Below, piece after piece: positions 11,479 through 21,420 of a stretch of DNA of 64,000 nucleotides. Both the position numbers and the translations under genes were made by a program. This stretch comes from Dioscorea cayenensis subsp. rotundata (taxonomy: Eukaryota; Streptophyta; Magnoliopsida; Dioscoreales; Dioscoreaceae), in contig NC_052473.1 of NCBI RefSeq assembly GCF_009730915.1, positions 16,636,100-16,700,099 of the forward strand. The letters are read 5' to 3'. The notes beneath the pieces are model-generated. The model had not been told where the DNA came from, did not search any database, and saw only the letters and a program-made list of their open reading frames with translations. The stretch's first letter is position 1. Each line of letters begins with the position of its first letter.

Positions 11479-11733
11479 GATCATAACACTCTTCTCCAAC
11501 ACAATGTGCATGATTTTTTAGAGACATGAAATTTTATGAGGATATTATGTAATTTCATGTTTTCAAAGATGTATGAAAATGTAATGAGCGGACGGAATCA
11601 AAATTGATATGTAATTTCATGCGTCAAACAATGTCCACTATTAAAGCTTGCCAACATATTTTGAAATAAACAAGAAAACTAGTGCTTCTTTCGGAAAAAT
11701 ATAAGTCACATACTTGCAACAAAAATAAAACAA

Positions 11734-11850
11734 GGCTCAGATTCGCCTTCTGCAAGTCACCTGATTCCAACCAATCACCATAGCTCAACCAATGCATTGG
11801 CTCTCAGGTACGTAAAGGTTGCAGCGGTTACCAGCTAGGTAACTGGCCAT
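11734..11850 (-). pseudogene. Partial box C/D-like element
   Basis: GGCTCAGATTCGCC at the left end (minus GGCGAAUCUGAGCC, box D intact) and a hairpin GGATGGCCAGTTACCTAGCT...AACCGCUGC like segment H. No matching box C strand found. Confidence 0.35.
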
Positions 11851-12156
11851 CCAAGCTGTTAGGCCATTTACATAACTGAGAGATCAACATGGTCAAGAGA
11901 TGCGGTCAGTAAAGCATCAATCACCTCCAAACATGCAAAATTTACATGCACTGGTGCTTAGCGTATCCTCATCGCCTCTAATGTGAGTGTGTTCACAAGT
12001 ATGCATGTGACAATGACCGAGGGCTAGCAGTTTTTGACAAATTGGCAACAACCACTCAGCATTTAATTGAATTTAAGAACATGCACAACTATGGAGGATA
12101 ACCGCAAGCTCAACAAAAACCTGTGCTCTCACCTGACGAATTTCTTAACTACTTCT

Positions 12157-12321
12157 TGTTGGAAATATAGTCCCACATCGGTTATGTGATAGAAGTGTAA
12201 TGGGTTTATATATGAATAGTATAAAAGTTGAGCCACCAAGTCTTGAGACTTTTTGGTGTAAGACCCCTAAGTTATGTAGCACCCATATAGGGCTCACTAG
12301 TACAAAATATAAAATCTAACA
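12157..12321 (+). mobile_element. Solo LTR of a TRIM-like element carrying a USE motif
   Basis: Begins TGTTGGAAATATAG and ends ATCTAACA (TG...CA). Flanks CTTCT and ATTCT match at 4 of 5 positions. It contains GTCCCACATCG (12170-12180), identical to the upstream sequence element of plant snRNA promoters, and TTTATATATG about 25 bases later. 165 bp; no internal region or second LTR, and no counterpart near 23.6 kb, so it is a copy-specific insertion. Confidence 0.75.
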
Positions 12322-12398
12322 ATTCTTATCAAAAACAAGATTCATCAAACCAAAAAATAATCTGAATTTTAGAAGATGTAAATATTGAAGGAATTGAA

Positions 12399-12601
12399 AG
12401 GCTCAGAACCACCCTTTAATATCAGTCACATTGGCCATTATCCCAAAGGATAAAAAATAATAATAATAAGAAGAAGAAGAAGAAGAAGAAAATGAAAATG
12501 AAAATGTAGTGCCAACTTACTGAAATCTCTTAGCAACATATGGCTGCAGGTCAACACAACCTGCCCCGCCACAATTGGCATAGGGTTGTTCATCACAGCC
12601 T
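12399..12601 (-). ncRNA. Box C/D-like RNA element, long form (203 nt)
   Basis: On the minus strand: AGGCU-GUGAUGA (box C), hairpin GUGGC-GGG-GCAG / CUGC-A-GCCAU, a purine/AT-rich insert (the GAA/AAT repeats near 12465-12510), CUGAUAUUAAAGGGUGGUU, then box D CUGA and AGCCU. The terminal stem is five pairs. The insert suggests that spacing between hairpin and box D is not constrained. Confidence 0.6.
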
Positions 12602-13052
12602 CTAGGACACAAGGATTTAAACATATTTAAGTCCTATAGAAGGCTTCTACAACAATAGAATATGATTCACTCAATCCAGAAAGAACGACAAAGAATGTCA
12701 ACTGCACCTTCCAACTGCTATTTCCAGTGGTAGTGAAATAACAAACAGCTGAAAAGTCGCACTTGGCAGTTGCGCCACTCCCGGGCATAACTATAACAAA
12801 AAAAGGAAGATCTTGGGGGAAAAAGAGTGCCACCATGTGCACAAACATGCATGAATACAATCCATGTCCAAGCGGAACTATTAGGAAGAATCCGCACATA
12901 GAATAAGAGAAGGAAGTTATTCCCCTTTGCAACTTGAACGGCAAAGGCACTCACTAACTTACGCCACAATGGCAACACAGTGAGCAAAGAAGACTGCCAG
13001 GCGGCAGCAGCATTAACAATAATAACAACAACTTCAACAACTTCAAACATCA

Positions 13053-13192
13053 AGCTCAGATCTGACCTTGAATCAAACATAATGCTGAAACAAGTATTAG
13101 GGATGGCTGCAGAAGCAGCATGGAGAGTCACCCCTCACCTTAGCTGCCCTGCCATTTAAACAAGTATTAGGGATGGCTGCCATCTAGTCACA
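13053..13192 (-). pseudogene. Box C/D-like element with broken box C
   Basis: Box D (CAGAUCUGAGCU, minus strand) and a long hairpin (AUGGC-AGG-GCAG ... CUGC-A-GCCAU) are intact, but the box C end is replaced by a short direct repeat of AAGTATTAGGGATGGCTGC and reads GUGUGACUAGAUGG. Paralogue of 11338 and 24276. Confidence 0.45.
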
Positions 13193-13319
13193 CAGTACTC
13201 TCCTCCAACACAATGTGCATGATTTTTGTCCAGAGACATGAAATTTTATGAGGTTATTATGTAATTTCATATTTCCAAAGACGTGTGTGTGACCGGAGAG
13301 CTGAAATCAAACTACTACT

Positions 13320-13910
13320 ATCTTATTTTTCTAAACCAAAGGGATGACACTGAGATAGGTAGAGGTAGAAATTTTCAATACCTAAGCTCTCTAATCTAAG
13401 ATAACAGGGAACTTACAGAAGATGTCATAAATAGTATCCAAGCAAGATGACTAAAATTAAAAAGAGCTTCTAAAGTTTTACGTGGCCATAAAATACCTCT
13501 TAGATTGAAATTTTATAGAATAGTTGTTAGGCCAAGTATAATCCAAGGGCCTAAATATTGGGTGGTTAAAAAATAATATACATAAAGAATAGTCATGGCT
13601 GAGAATGTTAACATGGCGTCATCTGTAAGTAGGAAGAACAGATTAATAAATGAATTTATCCAAAATAAAATGAGAGTGACACCTATTACTAATAAGAAAA
13701 AACTGATTAAGATGGTCTTGACATGTCCTTACAAATAAGGTTAATGCCCTCTGAAGAAAAATGGAAGCTCTTCAAGGGGAGAGTTATAGACAAGAAATAG
13801 AAGTACTTAAAAAAGTATTCGGTAGAAAATTTACAACATGATATCTAAGCTTGGTTAATCTAGCCTTTTCACTTATGAAAGAGCACCGTGGAAGCGAAAA
13901 ATTAATCTAC
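13320..13910 (+). mobile_element. LINE reverse-transcriptase relic
   Basis: Translated pieces such as FYRIVVRPS and YWVVKK correspond to the FYRTVVRP...YG..CWAV region near the end of plant LINE reverse-transcriptase proteins. They are interrupted by stops and frameshifts. The duplicate at 24660-25250 shows it was present before the block duplicated. Confidence 0.6.
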
Positions 13911-14118
13911 TGTCATTAATTCAGGAATACAATTTTCTCAATAAAAAGTCACCTAGCATAGAAGATAAATAAGATATGTACAATTATTAAAGGTCAGCAA
14001 TTGTCACTACTGAAGATTTCATGGAGATTTATGAAATAACACTCTCCATTATTTTGCCTACTTCCACTAAACACATCACTTATTTGCCACGCTTCCATGT
14101 ACTACAAAGAAGAAAGCC

Positions 14119-14467
14119 AAGGCTCAGATCCACCCTTTTCATCACATTAATACAAAATACGAACCAAATATGGCTGCTGTAGTGATCAGCCCTGCCATTT
14201 CTTTTTCAATTCTTGTTTCCATGATCCAAACGCAACCTAAATTTTGGCTTCTAAGATGCATAGCAAAGGCAAAGACCCGCAGAACTCAGTTCGGCCAAAT
14301 GTATATAAGGATTCAACACAATAGCTTAAGCTAATAGTGTGAAAGACACAGACTTACATATCCATATTAATAAGTACCAAATTTAATGAAGGGTGACAAT
14401 TAAATACTACGACAAAGGAGTCATACCATTTGAACACAGGAACTCAAGGGTGAATCATCCCTGCCTC
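14119..14467 (-). ncRNA. Box C/D-like element, longest form (349 nt), weakened box C
   Basis: Hairpin AUGGC-AGG-GCUG / CAGC-A-GCCAU: the inner pairs are swapped relative to other copies (GCAG/CUGC) but remain complementary. GUGAUGAAAAGGGUGGAU then CUGA lies at the 3' end. Box C reads GGGAUGA in GAGGCAGGGAUGA. The duplicate at 25557 keeps GUGAUGA. Confidence 0.5.
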
Positions 14468-14586
14468 TAAAGACAAAATAAAATTGAGAGACCACAAATC
14501 AATAAAAAAAGGGCAAACTGAACCCCATGCCTTCTTAAGAAATTGAATAATATCAGAGTCATTGTTAATTTCCTCAAAGAAAAAGG

Positions 14587-14865
14587 AACATTGATCTAAA
14601 CTTCTTATCAAAGAGAACGCAGAATCAACGGATGGCTGCAGCAATAACCACCAAAGCCACTGACCTTAACCAATGTTCTCACACTTGGCAAAGGAAAGAG
14701 TTACCATCATCCTAATGTGAATGTGGTCTTCACACGCTTTCAGAACAAGAACAATTATGAAACAATGCAAGAAAATATAGCATGCGAGAGGACTTGATAT
14801 GTCACTCTTCCGATTTATAGCAACCAAGGAGCTGTCTCCAGCCATGGACAAACACATCACAGACC
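14587..14865 (-). pseudogene. Degenerate box C/D-like element
   Basis: UUUGAUAAGAAGUUUAGAUC precedes a lost D box (AAUG). The hairpin 3' strand CUGC-A-GCCAU is present. The presumed box C reads GUGAUGUG at 14850-14865. Confidence 0.3.
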
Positions 14866-14959
14866 ACACACACACACACACATAATTGAAGTTTGGACCT
14901 TAGATAGCATTGCCTTCTTTCTTTGCCTTCATCATTTACTGAGAAACCAAGAGGCAATA

Positions 14960-15074
14960 GGCTCAGATCTGACCTTTTTTTTTATAATCAGAGATAAACA
15001 CTGAATCAAAGGCTGCAGCAATAGCTGCCACGCCACTCGATCTTGATGCTCTTCTATGTCAAATCATCACAGCC
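14960..15074 (-). ncRNA. Box C/D-like RNA element (115 nt)
   Basis: Minus strand: GGCU-GUGAUGAUUUG; hairpin GGC-GUG-GCAGC / GCUGC-A-GCC; CUUUGAUUCAGUGUUUAUC; CUGAU (C'-like); AAAGGUCAGAU; CUGA; GCC. The terminal stem is four pairs. Very close to 15425, 26381 and 26752, so this class was duplicated within unit A as well as with the block. Confidence 0.65.
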
Positions 15075-15360
15075 ACGAGAAGACAAAAGTGCAGCATTGC
15101 CATTAACAAGCATCATCATCATCCTCCTCATCATCTTCTTTATCATCATCATGGTAGTAGTAATAGTAGTAATAGTAGTAGTAGCAGAGACTTCAAAGGT
15201 CGCGAGTTCAAGCCCCTCCAACTTAATGGTTGAGGTTTGTTGCTCAACCCACATTTATCATATACTCCTTCCGGTCCTTTTTAGTCGGCAAGTAAAAAGG
15301 AACGAAGAAAAGCTCTCAAGTAAAAAGAGATAACACACACACACATATATATATACACGC

Positions 15361-15387
<27 letters not shown>
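15361..15387. repeat. (AG)n microsatellite
   Basis: About 13 AG units between two C/D-like elements. Confidence 0.9.
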
Positions 15388-15391
<4 letters not shown>

Positions 15392-15424
15392 GGGAGGAGG
15401 AGGAGAAGGAAGTGGGGAGGAGGA

Positions 15425-15535
15425 GGCTCAGATCTGACCTTTATTATCAGAGAGATAAACACTGAATCAAGGACTGCAGCAGTAGCTGCCACGCCACTTG
15501 ATCTCGAGGCAGTTCTACCGCAAATCATCACAGCC
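15425..15535 (-). ncRNA. Box C/D-like RNA element (111 nt)
   Basis: Minus strand: GGCU-GUGAUGAUUUGCGG; hairpin GGC-GUG-GCAGC / GCUGC-A; CCUUGAUUCAGUGUUUAUC; CUGAUAAUAAAGGUCAGAU; CUGA; GCC. Nearly identical to 26752-26860, its positional partner in block copy 2. The last 18 nt before box D match the 14960 element. Confidence 0.65.
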
Positions 15536-15569
15536 AAGCGAACACAAGCGCAACATCGCCATTAATAAG

Positions 15570-15570
<1 letters not shown>

Positions 15571-15601
<31 letters not shown>
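15571..15601. repeat. (CAT)n microsatellite
   Basis: About ten CAT units; reads (ATG)n on the transcribed minus strand. Conserved in position at 26897-26930 with a different length. Confidence 0.9.
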
Positions 15602-15602
<1 letters not shown>

Positions 15603-15660
15603 TGGTAGCAATAGTACCAGAGGGTTCAAATCCCTCATACAGAAGAGGCTCGGATTCGCC

Positions 15661-15796
15661 ATTAATCCATGATACAACCCACCAAGACCATTCCTTTTCT
15701 CCCACAACACACCAACCCCTCCCTCTACGAGAACGGGAGCAGCGGTTGCCTGCTAAAGAGCAGGCCATCCGAGCCGCTACACCATCGCTACAGAGA
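15661..15796 (-). ncRNA. Conserved segment H (unit A')
   Basis: Counterpart of 8862-8990. Minus strand contains GGATGGCCTGCTCTTTAGCA then GGCAACCGCUGC, a short hairpin. Left-flanked by CCGAGCCTC, a D-like end with CCGA, and by a plus-strand GAGGG-TTCAAAT-CCCTC stem-loop at 15620-15636 that looks like a tRNA T arm. Confidence 0.4.
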
Positions 15797-16071
15797 GAGA
15801 AGAGAGGAGCAGCAAAGAAGAGGAATCGATCAACGATGGAGAGTTGGAGACATCACACGCCTTCAAACGCTGCGATCGCATTCGAAGGTGATTAGGGCAT
15901 CGTCATGGCCTCTAAATCGAAACAAGGAAGGCAGAAGCAAAGCAGCAGCAGCAGCAGCAATGGAATGGAATGGAAAAAGGAAAGAGAAGAGCATGGCGCC
16001 ATGAGATGAGGAGGAATCACAAAGAGCTTGAAGATAAGAGAGAAGAGAAAGCGGCGAAGAAGAAGAGGGCA

Positions 16072-16224
16072 GAGCTTTGGGACTACCAACCCTTTTTCCC
16101 GCAGCGCTCTCTCATGCTCTTCATCTCGTCTTTTGAGAGTCCTCACTCAGCAAATAGGCAAAGGTTAATGAGGCCATTAGCTTGGTATTTATAGAGGTAA
16201 AAAAAAGGCTGTGTGACTAGTCAC
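16072..16224 (-). promoter_or_regulatory. Putative promoter and leader of unit A'
   Basis: Minus-strand TATA box CTATAAATACC (TATTTATA on plus at 16186-16193), preceded upstream by the palindrome GTGACTAGTCAC (16213-16224), and followed downstream by a leader containing GGACTACCAACCCTT (plus strand, 16080-16094). The same arrangement and spacing recur at 27394-27544. Conservation of TATA, palindrome and leader between copies supports leftward Pol II transcription. Confidence 0.55.
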
Positions 16225-16230
16225 TGGCCC

Positions 16231-17240
16231 TACTAACTCTATTTTTTGCAACAACTTCATCTTGGAACTTGTTTTCCATCCGGGAAATGTTTAAAATCAA
16301 TAAAAGTTGTTTTTTTAACACTTGCACCAACTCTACTTTTGGAACAACATCTTGAAAACCAATGCGTAAAAGAAAAAAAATAAATGGTTTTTTTACACAC
16401 TTGACAATTTAAATATTATTTTATTATGAGTCATCACGATGAATGAGATGTTAAATGGATAAACATTCTATTAAAAAGAAAATATATAATGAAAATCAGA
16501 GATATGTTAAACCATGATAAAAATGAACCAATATCAAATCGAACTCAAAAGTCGTCATGACAGCTTTGATTATTTGCCAGCCATATATTGTATATGTGCT
16601 CATATTTATAAATATATATATATATATATTTCAACTAAATCTTCTGACATAAATAAGATTATGTTCATTAATTCATCTTCATATATACTTTATTTTCAAT
16701 TTAAATAAAATAAATTATAAACACAAGCTAATACCACAATAAACAACAGGTACTAGAGGAAGGGCAGAACATAAATAAAAAAAAAGGAATAAAAAAATAT
16801 ATCAAAAGCAAAGAATTATAAGCTGACAGCCTTCTTAAATTGTAGTAGAGGTGTTAAATCAAGTACCCTCCAAACACCCACAAAAAAAATTAAAATTAGA
16901 ATTAAATACAAAACAAACCTCGTAACAGATTAAACAATGCACACTCTATAAACAATGCCGTTTTACACTACAGAAAAAAAGTCACTGCTAGAAAAATCAT
17001 TCAACAAAGAGAGGAATACAACTGGCATTGTAATGAAGAATGAAACATCTGAGAAGATGGTTTCATCATTCTTTGAAATCAATTTCAAACATTAGTTACG
17101 ATAAATTTAGAACAAAAATTTCATCCCTGTAATTAATTACAGATGAAAAATCCGTTAGCAACATCTACAACGTAGTCATCTTCTAGCAAGACTAAATCAC
17201 CAGCAGATTTAAACTACGTACCTTTAGTTTGCAGTATATT
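16231..17240. other. Spacer between the two block copies
   Basis: AT-rich, with TA runs near 16610. No gene, RNA or transposon recognised. Confidence 0.5.
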
Positions 17241-17254
17241 TTTCTTTCTTTGTC

Positions 17255-17598
17255 ACTGAAATAAATCAAGCACTACCTCAACTGATGAATCCGCACCATC
17301 CTCATCCGCCTCAGACATTTCGACATCATTTGCCTGATGATGGAGTTGATTGTCTAGAAACTTCTAATGGCGCATTTCTCTTGGCTCTCTTCACATGCAT
17401 GGAGGTATTATTGGAGATTGTCATGTCTTCTGTATCTGATTTTGATGTTCGCGAATCTGGTTCATAGTCTGTCATGGCACCATTTTGAAGATTATCACCG
17501 CTCAGCACTTCAGATTGTGCCAAAGCATTTGGCTTTTGTGTCTGCTTCTGTGACAACAGTGAAACTTTCATTTTGTACTGCAAGAATTCTGTGTACAT
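17255..17598 (-). pseudogene. Coding-like fragment, function unknown
   Basis: On the minus strand a 90-codon frame (17598-17326) encodes a polar, Ser/Thr-rich sequence (DYEPDSRTSKSDTEDMT, VKRAKRNAPLE). Just before its stop the coding character switches frame: the next frame reads HHQANDVEMSEADEDGADSS and then reaches a possible splice donor (GAG|GTAGTG). That pattern suggests one exon tail with a frameshift near 17340. I do not recognise the family. It lies between the two ncRNA blocks and has no visible other exons. It may be a captured gene fragment, or chance. Confidence 0.35.
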
Positions 17599-18012
17599 CT
17601 TCGTATATGGTCTCTAGATGATGGAGATGCTTCCCTAATTCAGACAAAAATCATGTGAATAATATTTGTGCTTGCATCACTTATTGATTTATATTATTGA
17701 CAAATCACTTGATCAAGCACAATCTCACTTTCAATAAGATAAAAAGTCACTTGACCTCCCAGGTAGTTAAACAGTAATGATTTCCCCAAAAAACAAGGAG
17801 ACAGCAAGATAATACAATATATTAGACATTAAGCCTCAAGTTTTATTCCAGATGGACCAGAATAGACTATAAATAAAAAATTAGCTCCAAGAGAGATATA
17901 GTAAATGGTTGACACAGGCAACATTTTATATAGAATTATTGACTCAATGATTAAATATCATATTTGCAAGTTTGTTAAAATATCAGTGCAACAAATCATA
18001 ATAACATGCAGT

Positions 18013-18640
18013 TCTTGGCTAGACTGTGCTGGCTACCATCTGCAGCCATTATCATCTTCCTGATAGCAGGGTGAAACTGAGCCTCTTTCCATTTTCCGGT
18101 ATGAGTTCTGTATTGACCTAACAAGTAATGGTTATGGAAAGTTTGATAACGGCCTTTTATCATTTTAAGAGGCAACAACACTATAGTTCTCAGATTTAGA
18201 TACCTGATTATCTTATTCTTCTTCTAGTTTTCTCTTTCATTGGCATGTCACTGTGTTTTGTCGATGTGTTGTCTGCATTGCATCGCCATGAAACACCTCA
18301 TAGGGCAGTTCCTAAAGTTTGTTTTTGAAACAACAAACAAGTTTGCCATATTCTTTTTCAAGATTGCAGTTGGAGGTGGGATCAATCAAAGTGATTATAT
18401 TTGTAAACAGCAAAATGAAGACTTGCCAAAATTTGTGATAACAGCTATGGTAAGTTTTTCATTGGATTTATTTATGATGTTACGATTCAATTTCAGTTTT
18501 TTCATATTTTTGCAAACTGAGGGAGCCGTTTGGTAATTTCATTATTTTTGGGGAGTGCAACGTAAAAGCGCCAAGGGCTTTCTCTTTTCCTTCAATCCAA
18601 GCACAAGTTGGTTTCAGGGGAAATCATCATAGCATCTTGA
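18013..18640. pseudogene. Box C/D-like long element split by inversion
   Basis: The box D half (GUGAAACUGAGCCUC) now lies on the plus strand at 18071-18085, while the box C half (AUGCUAUGAUGAUUUCC) remains on the minus strand at 18620-18637. In the 6588-6853 copy both are on the minus strand. The two ends can no longer pair in one transcript. Confidence 0.55.
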
Positions 18641-19149
18641 GACACCTGAATGGAGACAAGAAAGAAGATGAAGAAACACCAAAGTCACAGTTTGGAGCAA
18701 TGGAATGGATGCAAATGGAGTGCAATGTTCTAGCCTTGGATTGTTATTTTCACTTGAGGCAAAATTACAACATATGTGATTATGCAAGAGCTAGACCGCT
18801 AAGAAAAACAAGGGAGTGCAACTATCACCACACTTGTGAAAGTTTTTAACGGGGCCCGGGTACCAATAGACCATTTCGTCGTTGGTAAGCCATTAAAATG
18901 TATTACTTGCATGTATATATACACACCCAATAAAATTTCCACTTGCATACATATCCCTATAAAACTCATAATAAAAGCCAAAGGCGAGCAAAATGACTAT
19001 TGGCCTTTTTGGCACTGAGTCCCTTACATAGGGTGTCAAACACTGACGCCACGCAAGGTCAGAGCAAATATGTGTTAAGATATTGTTGTTGTTGTTTAGT
19101 AAAATAGTATTTCCCAAATAATAATGACTAATGGTTGTTATCGTTTGGA

Positions 19150-19523
19150 GTAAATTTTTTAATGACACCAAACTATGATCATTTTTCATTTTGGAGTCCA
19201 AACTTCAATTTGAATCAAATTGGTTACCATACTTCAATTTTGTTTCATGGAATGATCACCTGAGAGATTCAAACTTATTTTTTATGATATATATGCCTGA
19301 AATTCTCTGTCATCATACATGACACGCTGCCTATTCAACTGATAATTTTATCTAACCTGCTGATTGAGAATTTTTGACATTACATCATCAAAAATAACTC
19401 GGAATCTATTGGATGATCCTATGGTGAAACAAAATTGAAGTTGAGTAATCATTTTGATTCAAATTGAAGTTTGGACTTCGAAATAAAAAACTGTCAGTTT
19501 AATGCCCTATCAAAAAATTTACC
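19150..19523. mobile_element. MITE with long inverted repeats (Mutator-like ends)
   Basis: Left end GTAAATTTTTTAATGACACC and inverse of right end GGTAAATTTTTTGATAGGGC; inside, long arms pair (TCCAAACTTCAATTTGAATC against its inverse near 19460). Absent from the corresponding place in block copy 1 (after 8090). The target duplication is imperfect. Confidence 0.6.
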
Positions 19524-19801
19524 TTAATTGTTAATGTAATCCATCTTTTTCATTCATTTGAAGATACATCTTTTTATTTTTCCCTTCATTCAACCAAGCA
19601 AAAGAAAACAGTCCCCTTCCTTTTTCTTCTTCTTCTCATTTTTAAGTTTGTGAGGGACATGGACAAGCCTCCTCAAACCCTCAACCCCAAATTCGGGAGG
19701 GGAGTGCTATTCATTTCCCTTCTAACTTCATTTATCATCAATCAATACCTTCCTTAGCTATGATTGCCATCAGATCAATTCCTTCTGAGAAGGACAAGAG
19801 C

Positions 19802-19947
19802 GAGGTTTAAGACTCAGTCCTTTTTATCACACAGTATTCAATAACCAGAATCAAAGATGGCTGCAGTGGTGGCCTGCAGATTTGCAGGTCACCAGGGTTG
19901 CCACGCCATTTTAAACCTGAAACTTGAGGACCAATCATCACTACCTC
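19802..19947 (-). ncRNA. Box C/D-like RNA element (146 nt)
   Basis: Partner of 8280-8424. Terminal stem GAGGU/ACCUC and box C AGUGAUGA are intact, as is the extended hairpin. Box D at the expected place reads CUUA; a CUGA lies six bases upstream. Confidence 0.5.
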
Positions 19948-20115
19948 AGAAAAATGAAGTCATAAACTAGATAAACTTTATAGGGCTTGCAAATAAACAA
20001 CTCCTCTTCTGACCTCATTTGGATTATTATTATTATTATTGTTGTTGTTCTTGTTGTTGGCAATATTGTCTCTGTTTTTTTGCTTCATTGTGTTCAAAAG
20101 AAACAAGAAACAAGA

Positions 20116-20233
20116 GGCTCAGATGCAACCCTTTCAATCAGAGATAAACACTAAATCAGGGGCTGCGGCAGTAGCTGCCATGCCACTTGATCTAGAGACT
20201 CTTGTAAGGCCATTTGGGCAAATCATCACAGCC
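20116..20233 (-). ncRNA. Box C/D-like RNA element (118 nt)
   Basis: Partner of 8609-8732: GGCU-GUGAUGAUUUG at the 5' end, CUGAUUGAAAGGGUUGCAU then CUGA-GCC at the 3' end. Hairpin GGC-AUG-GCAGC / GCCGC-A-GCC. Compared with 8609 the stretch just before box D differs (GUUGCAU against GUUACACAU). Confidence 0.62.
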
Positions 20234-20300
20234 GCATTGAGACATCACCAAGAGCATTGCCATCGCAAAAGAACTAAGCCTCGCCACCATCACCACCACC

Positions 20301-20422
20301 ATTAATCTATCATACCACCAAGATCCCTCTTCTTTGGCCCCAATTATCTCCAGAAGAACAGGAGCAGTGGTTTCCTGCAGAGAAGCGGGCCATCCAAACT
20401 GCTTCACCATTGCTACAAAGAG
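20301..20422 (-). ncRNA. Conserved segment H (unit B)
   Basis: Counterpart of 8862-8990, with GGATGGCCCGCTTCTCTGCA on the minus strand. See that entry for the structure and for the reading frame shared only by the B units. Confidence 0.4.
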
Positions 20423-20469
20423 ATAAGAAAGGATGGAGATATCATTTAAACATGTACATTTACATCTTG

Positions 20470-20606
20470 CCCCCCTTTTTTATCAAACATAATTCAGAAA
20501 CAAGAATCAAAGATGGCTGCATTGGTGGCCTGTAGATTTGAAACACACCAATCTGCCCTGCCATCTTACTCCTCGCAAAAACTTACAGATGAATCATCAC
20601 CACCTC
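20470..20606 (-). pseudogene. Degenerate box C/D-like element
   Basis: GAGGU-GGUGAUGA at the box C end and a recognisable hairpin; no box D at the left end. Partner of 9081-9227. Confidence 0.45.
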
Positions 20607-20846
20607 AAGTTCAAAAAAGAGGACAAACTTTGCTTGAATGTAACATTGAAAGTGACTAGAAGCGCCTGAAAACTGACTCATTTGAATATTCGACATCATG
20701 ATAACAGAGAAGATTTTTGCAATTCAGATGGAAAGATGGCAGATTTCAGGAAGATAAATGCAAATAACCCTTTTTTTCACTTTCTCTATTTTTCATCACT
20801 CAATGCACCATTGATCTCATTCTTGTTATTCAGAGAAGAGAAGACA

Positions 20847-20921
20847 GGCTCAGATCTGCCTTTTCCATCTCATTAATGAAGAGCAAGAACCAAAGATGCT
20901 GCTGTAGTGACCAGGCAATTT
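20847..20921 (-). pseudogene. Partial box C/D-like element
   Basis: Box D end AAGGCAGAUCUGAGCC is intact and CUAC-AGC-A-GC hairpin remnants are present, but no box C is found. Partner of 9516-9590. Confidence 0.4.
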
Positions 20922-21188
20922 GTTTTCCAATTCTTGTACTTAATTTTGTTTTCTAAGAGGCAAGCAAGGGCATCCCACAAACATTTGTTGAGAAATGAGA
21001 AAGGGCCATAGAACAGGAATGGGGATCAAGGATGGAGATGTCATGCACCTTAACACTTGTTGCAATTGCATTTGAGAGTGATAAGGCATCTCCATTGCCT
21101 CCAAAAAGTGATAAGAGAGAGAAAGAAGAGCAGCTGCAGCAGCAATAGGAGGTGAGAAGTAATCACCGGTTGAATATAAGAGAGAGCA

Positions 21189-21305
21189 GAGCTTTAGGAC
21201 TACCAACCCTTCACACGCTACTTTTCTCTCTTAGTCTCGTCAGAGCCTCATCCTATTGATTAAAGTGGCATAATTGCATATACATATATATATATATCCA
21301 TATAA
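21189..21305 (-). promoter_or_regulatory. Putative leader/promoter region of unit B
   Basis: GGACTACCAACCCTT at 21197-21211 (plus strand), and to its right a minus-strand TTTTATATGGATATATATA at about 21287-21306. Partner of 9861-9965. Confidence 0.4.
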
Positions 21306-21383
21306 AACTCATCTCGCATGATGATGATGAGTCATATGACTGCAAACGAGGGCAAGGCGATTGTCCATTGACAGAGCTACAAC

Positions 21384-21420
21384 AAATGGATACAGACCAC
21401 AACAATCTACCACGCCATTT
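21384..21420 (-). ncRNA. Isolated hairpin, weakened
   Basis: Partner of 10018-10054; AAAUGGC-GUG-GUAG against CUGU-A-UCCAUUU keeps most but not all pairing. Confidence 0.3.

Larger units (their letters stand above)
5916..16230 (-). repeat. Segmental duplication copy 1: ncRNA array
   Basis: A 10.3 kb block colinear and direct with 17880-27560. It has two sub-units: unit A' (leader near 16.2 kb, reading left to about 10.6 kb) and unit B' (leader near 9.9 kb, reading left to about 5.9 kb). Recognisable in both copies: CAACCCTT leaders, C/D-like elements, the LINE relic in A units, and an end segment containing TTGACTCAATG. Copy-specific insertions (hAT at 7484, solo LTR at 12157) separate the two. 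Short reading frames inside do not keep frame between copies, arguing against protein coding. Confidence 0.8.

Noticed and set aside
15602..16004. Plus-strand frames of about 97-133 codons at 15602-16004 and 26930-27331
   Set aside because: Nearly identical because the DNA is duplicated; composition is repetitive (Gln, Arg, Ser runs) and they lie antisense to the leader of the array units.
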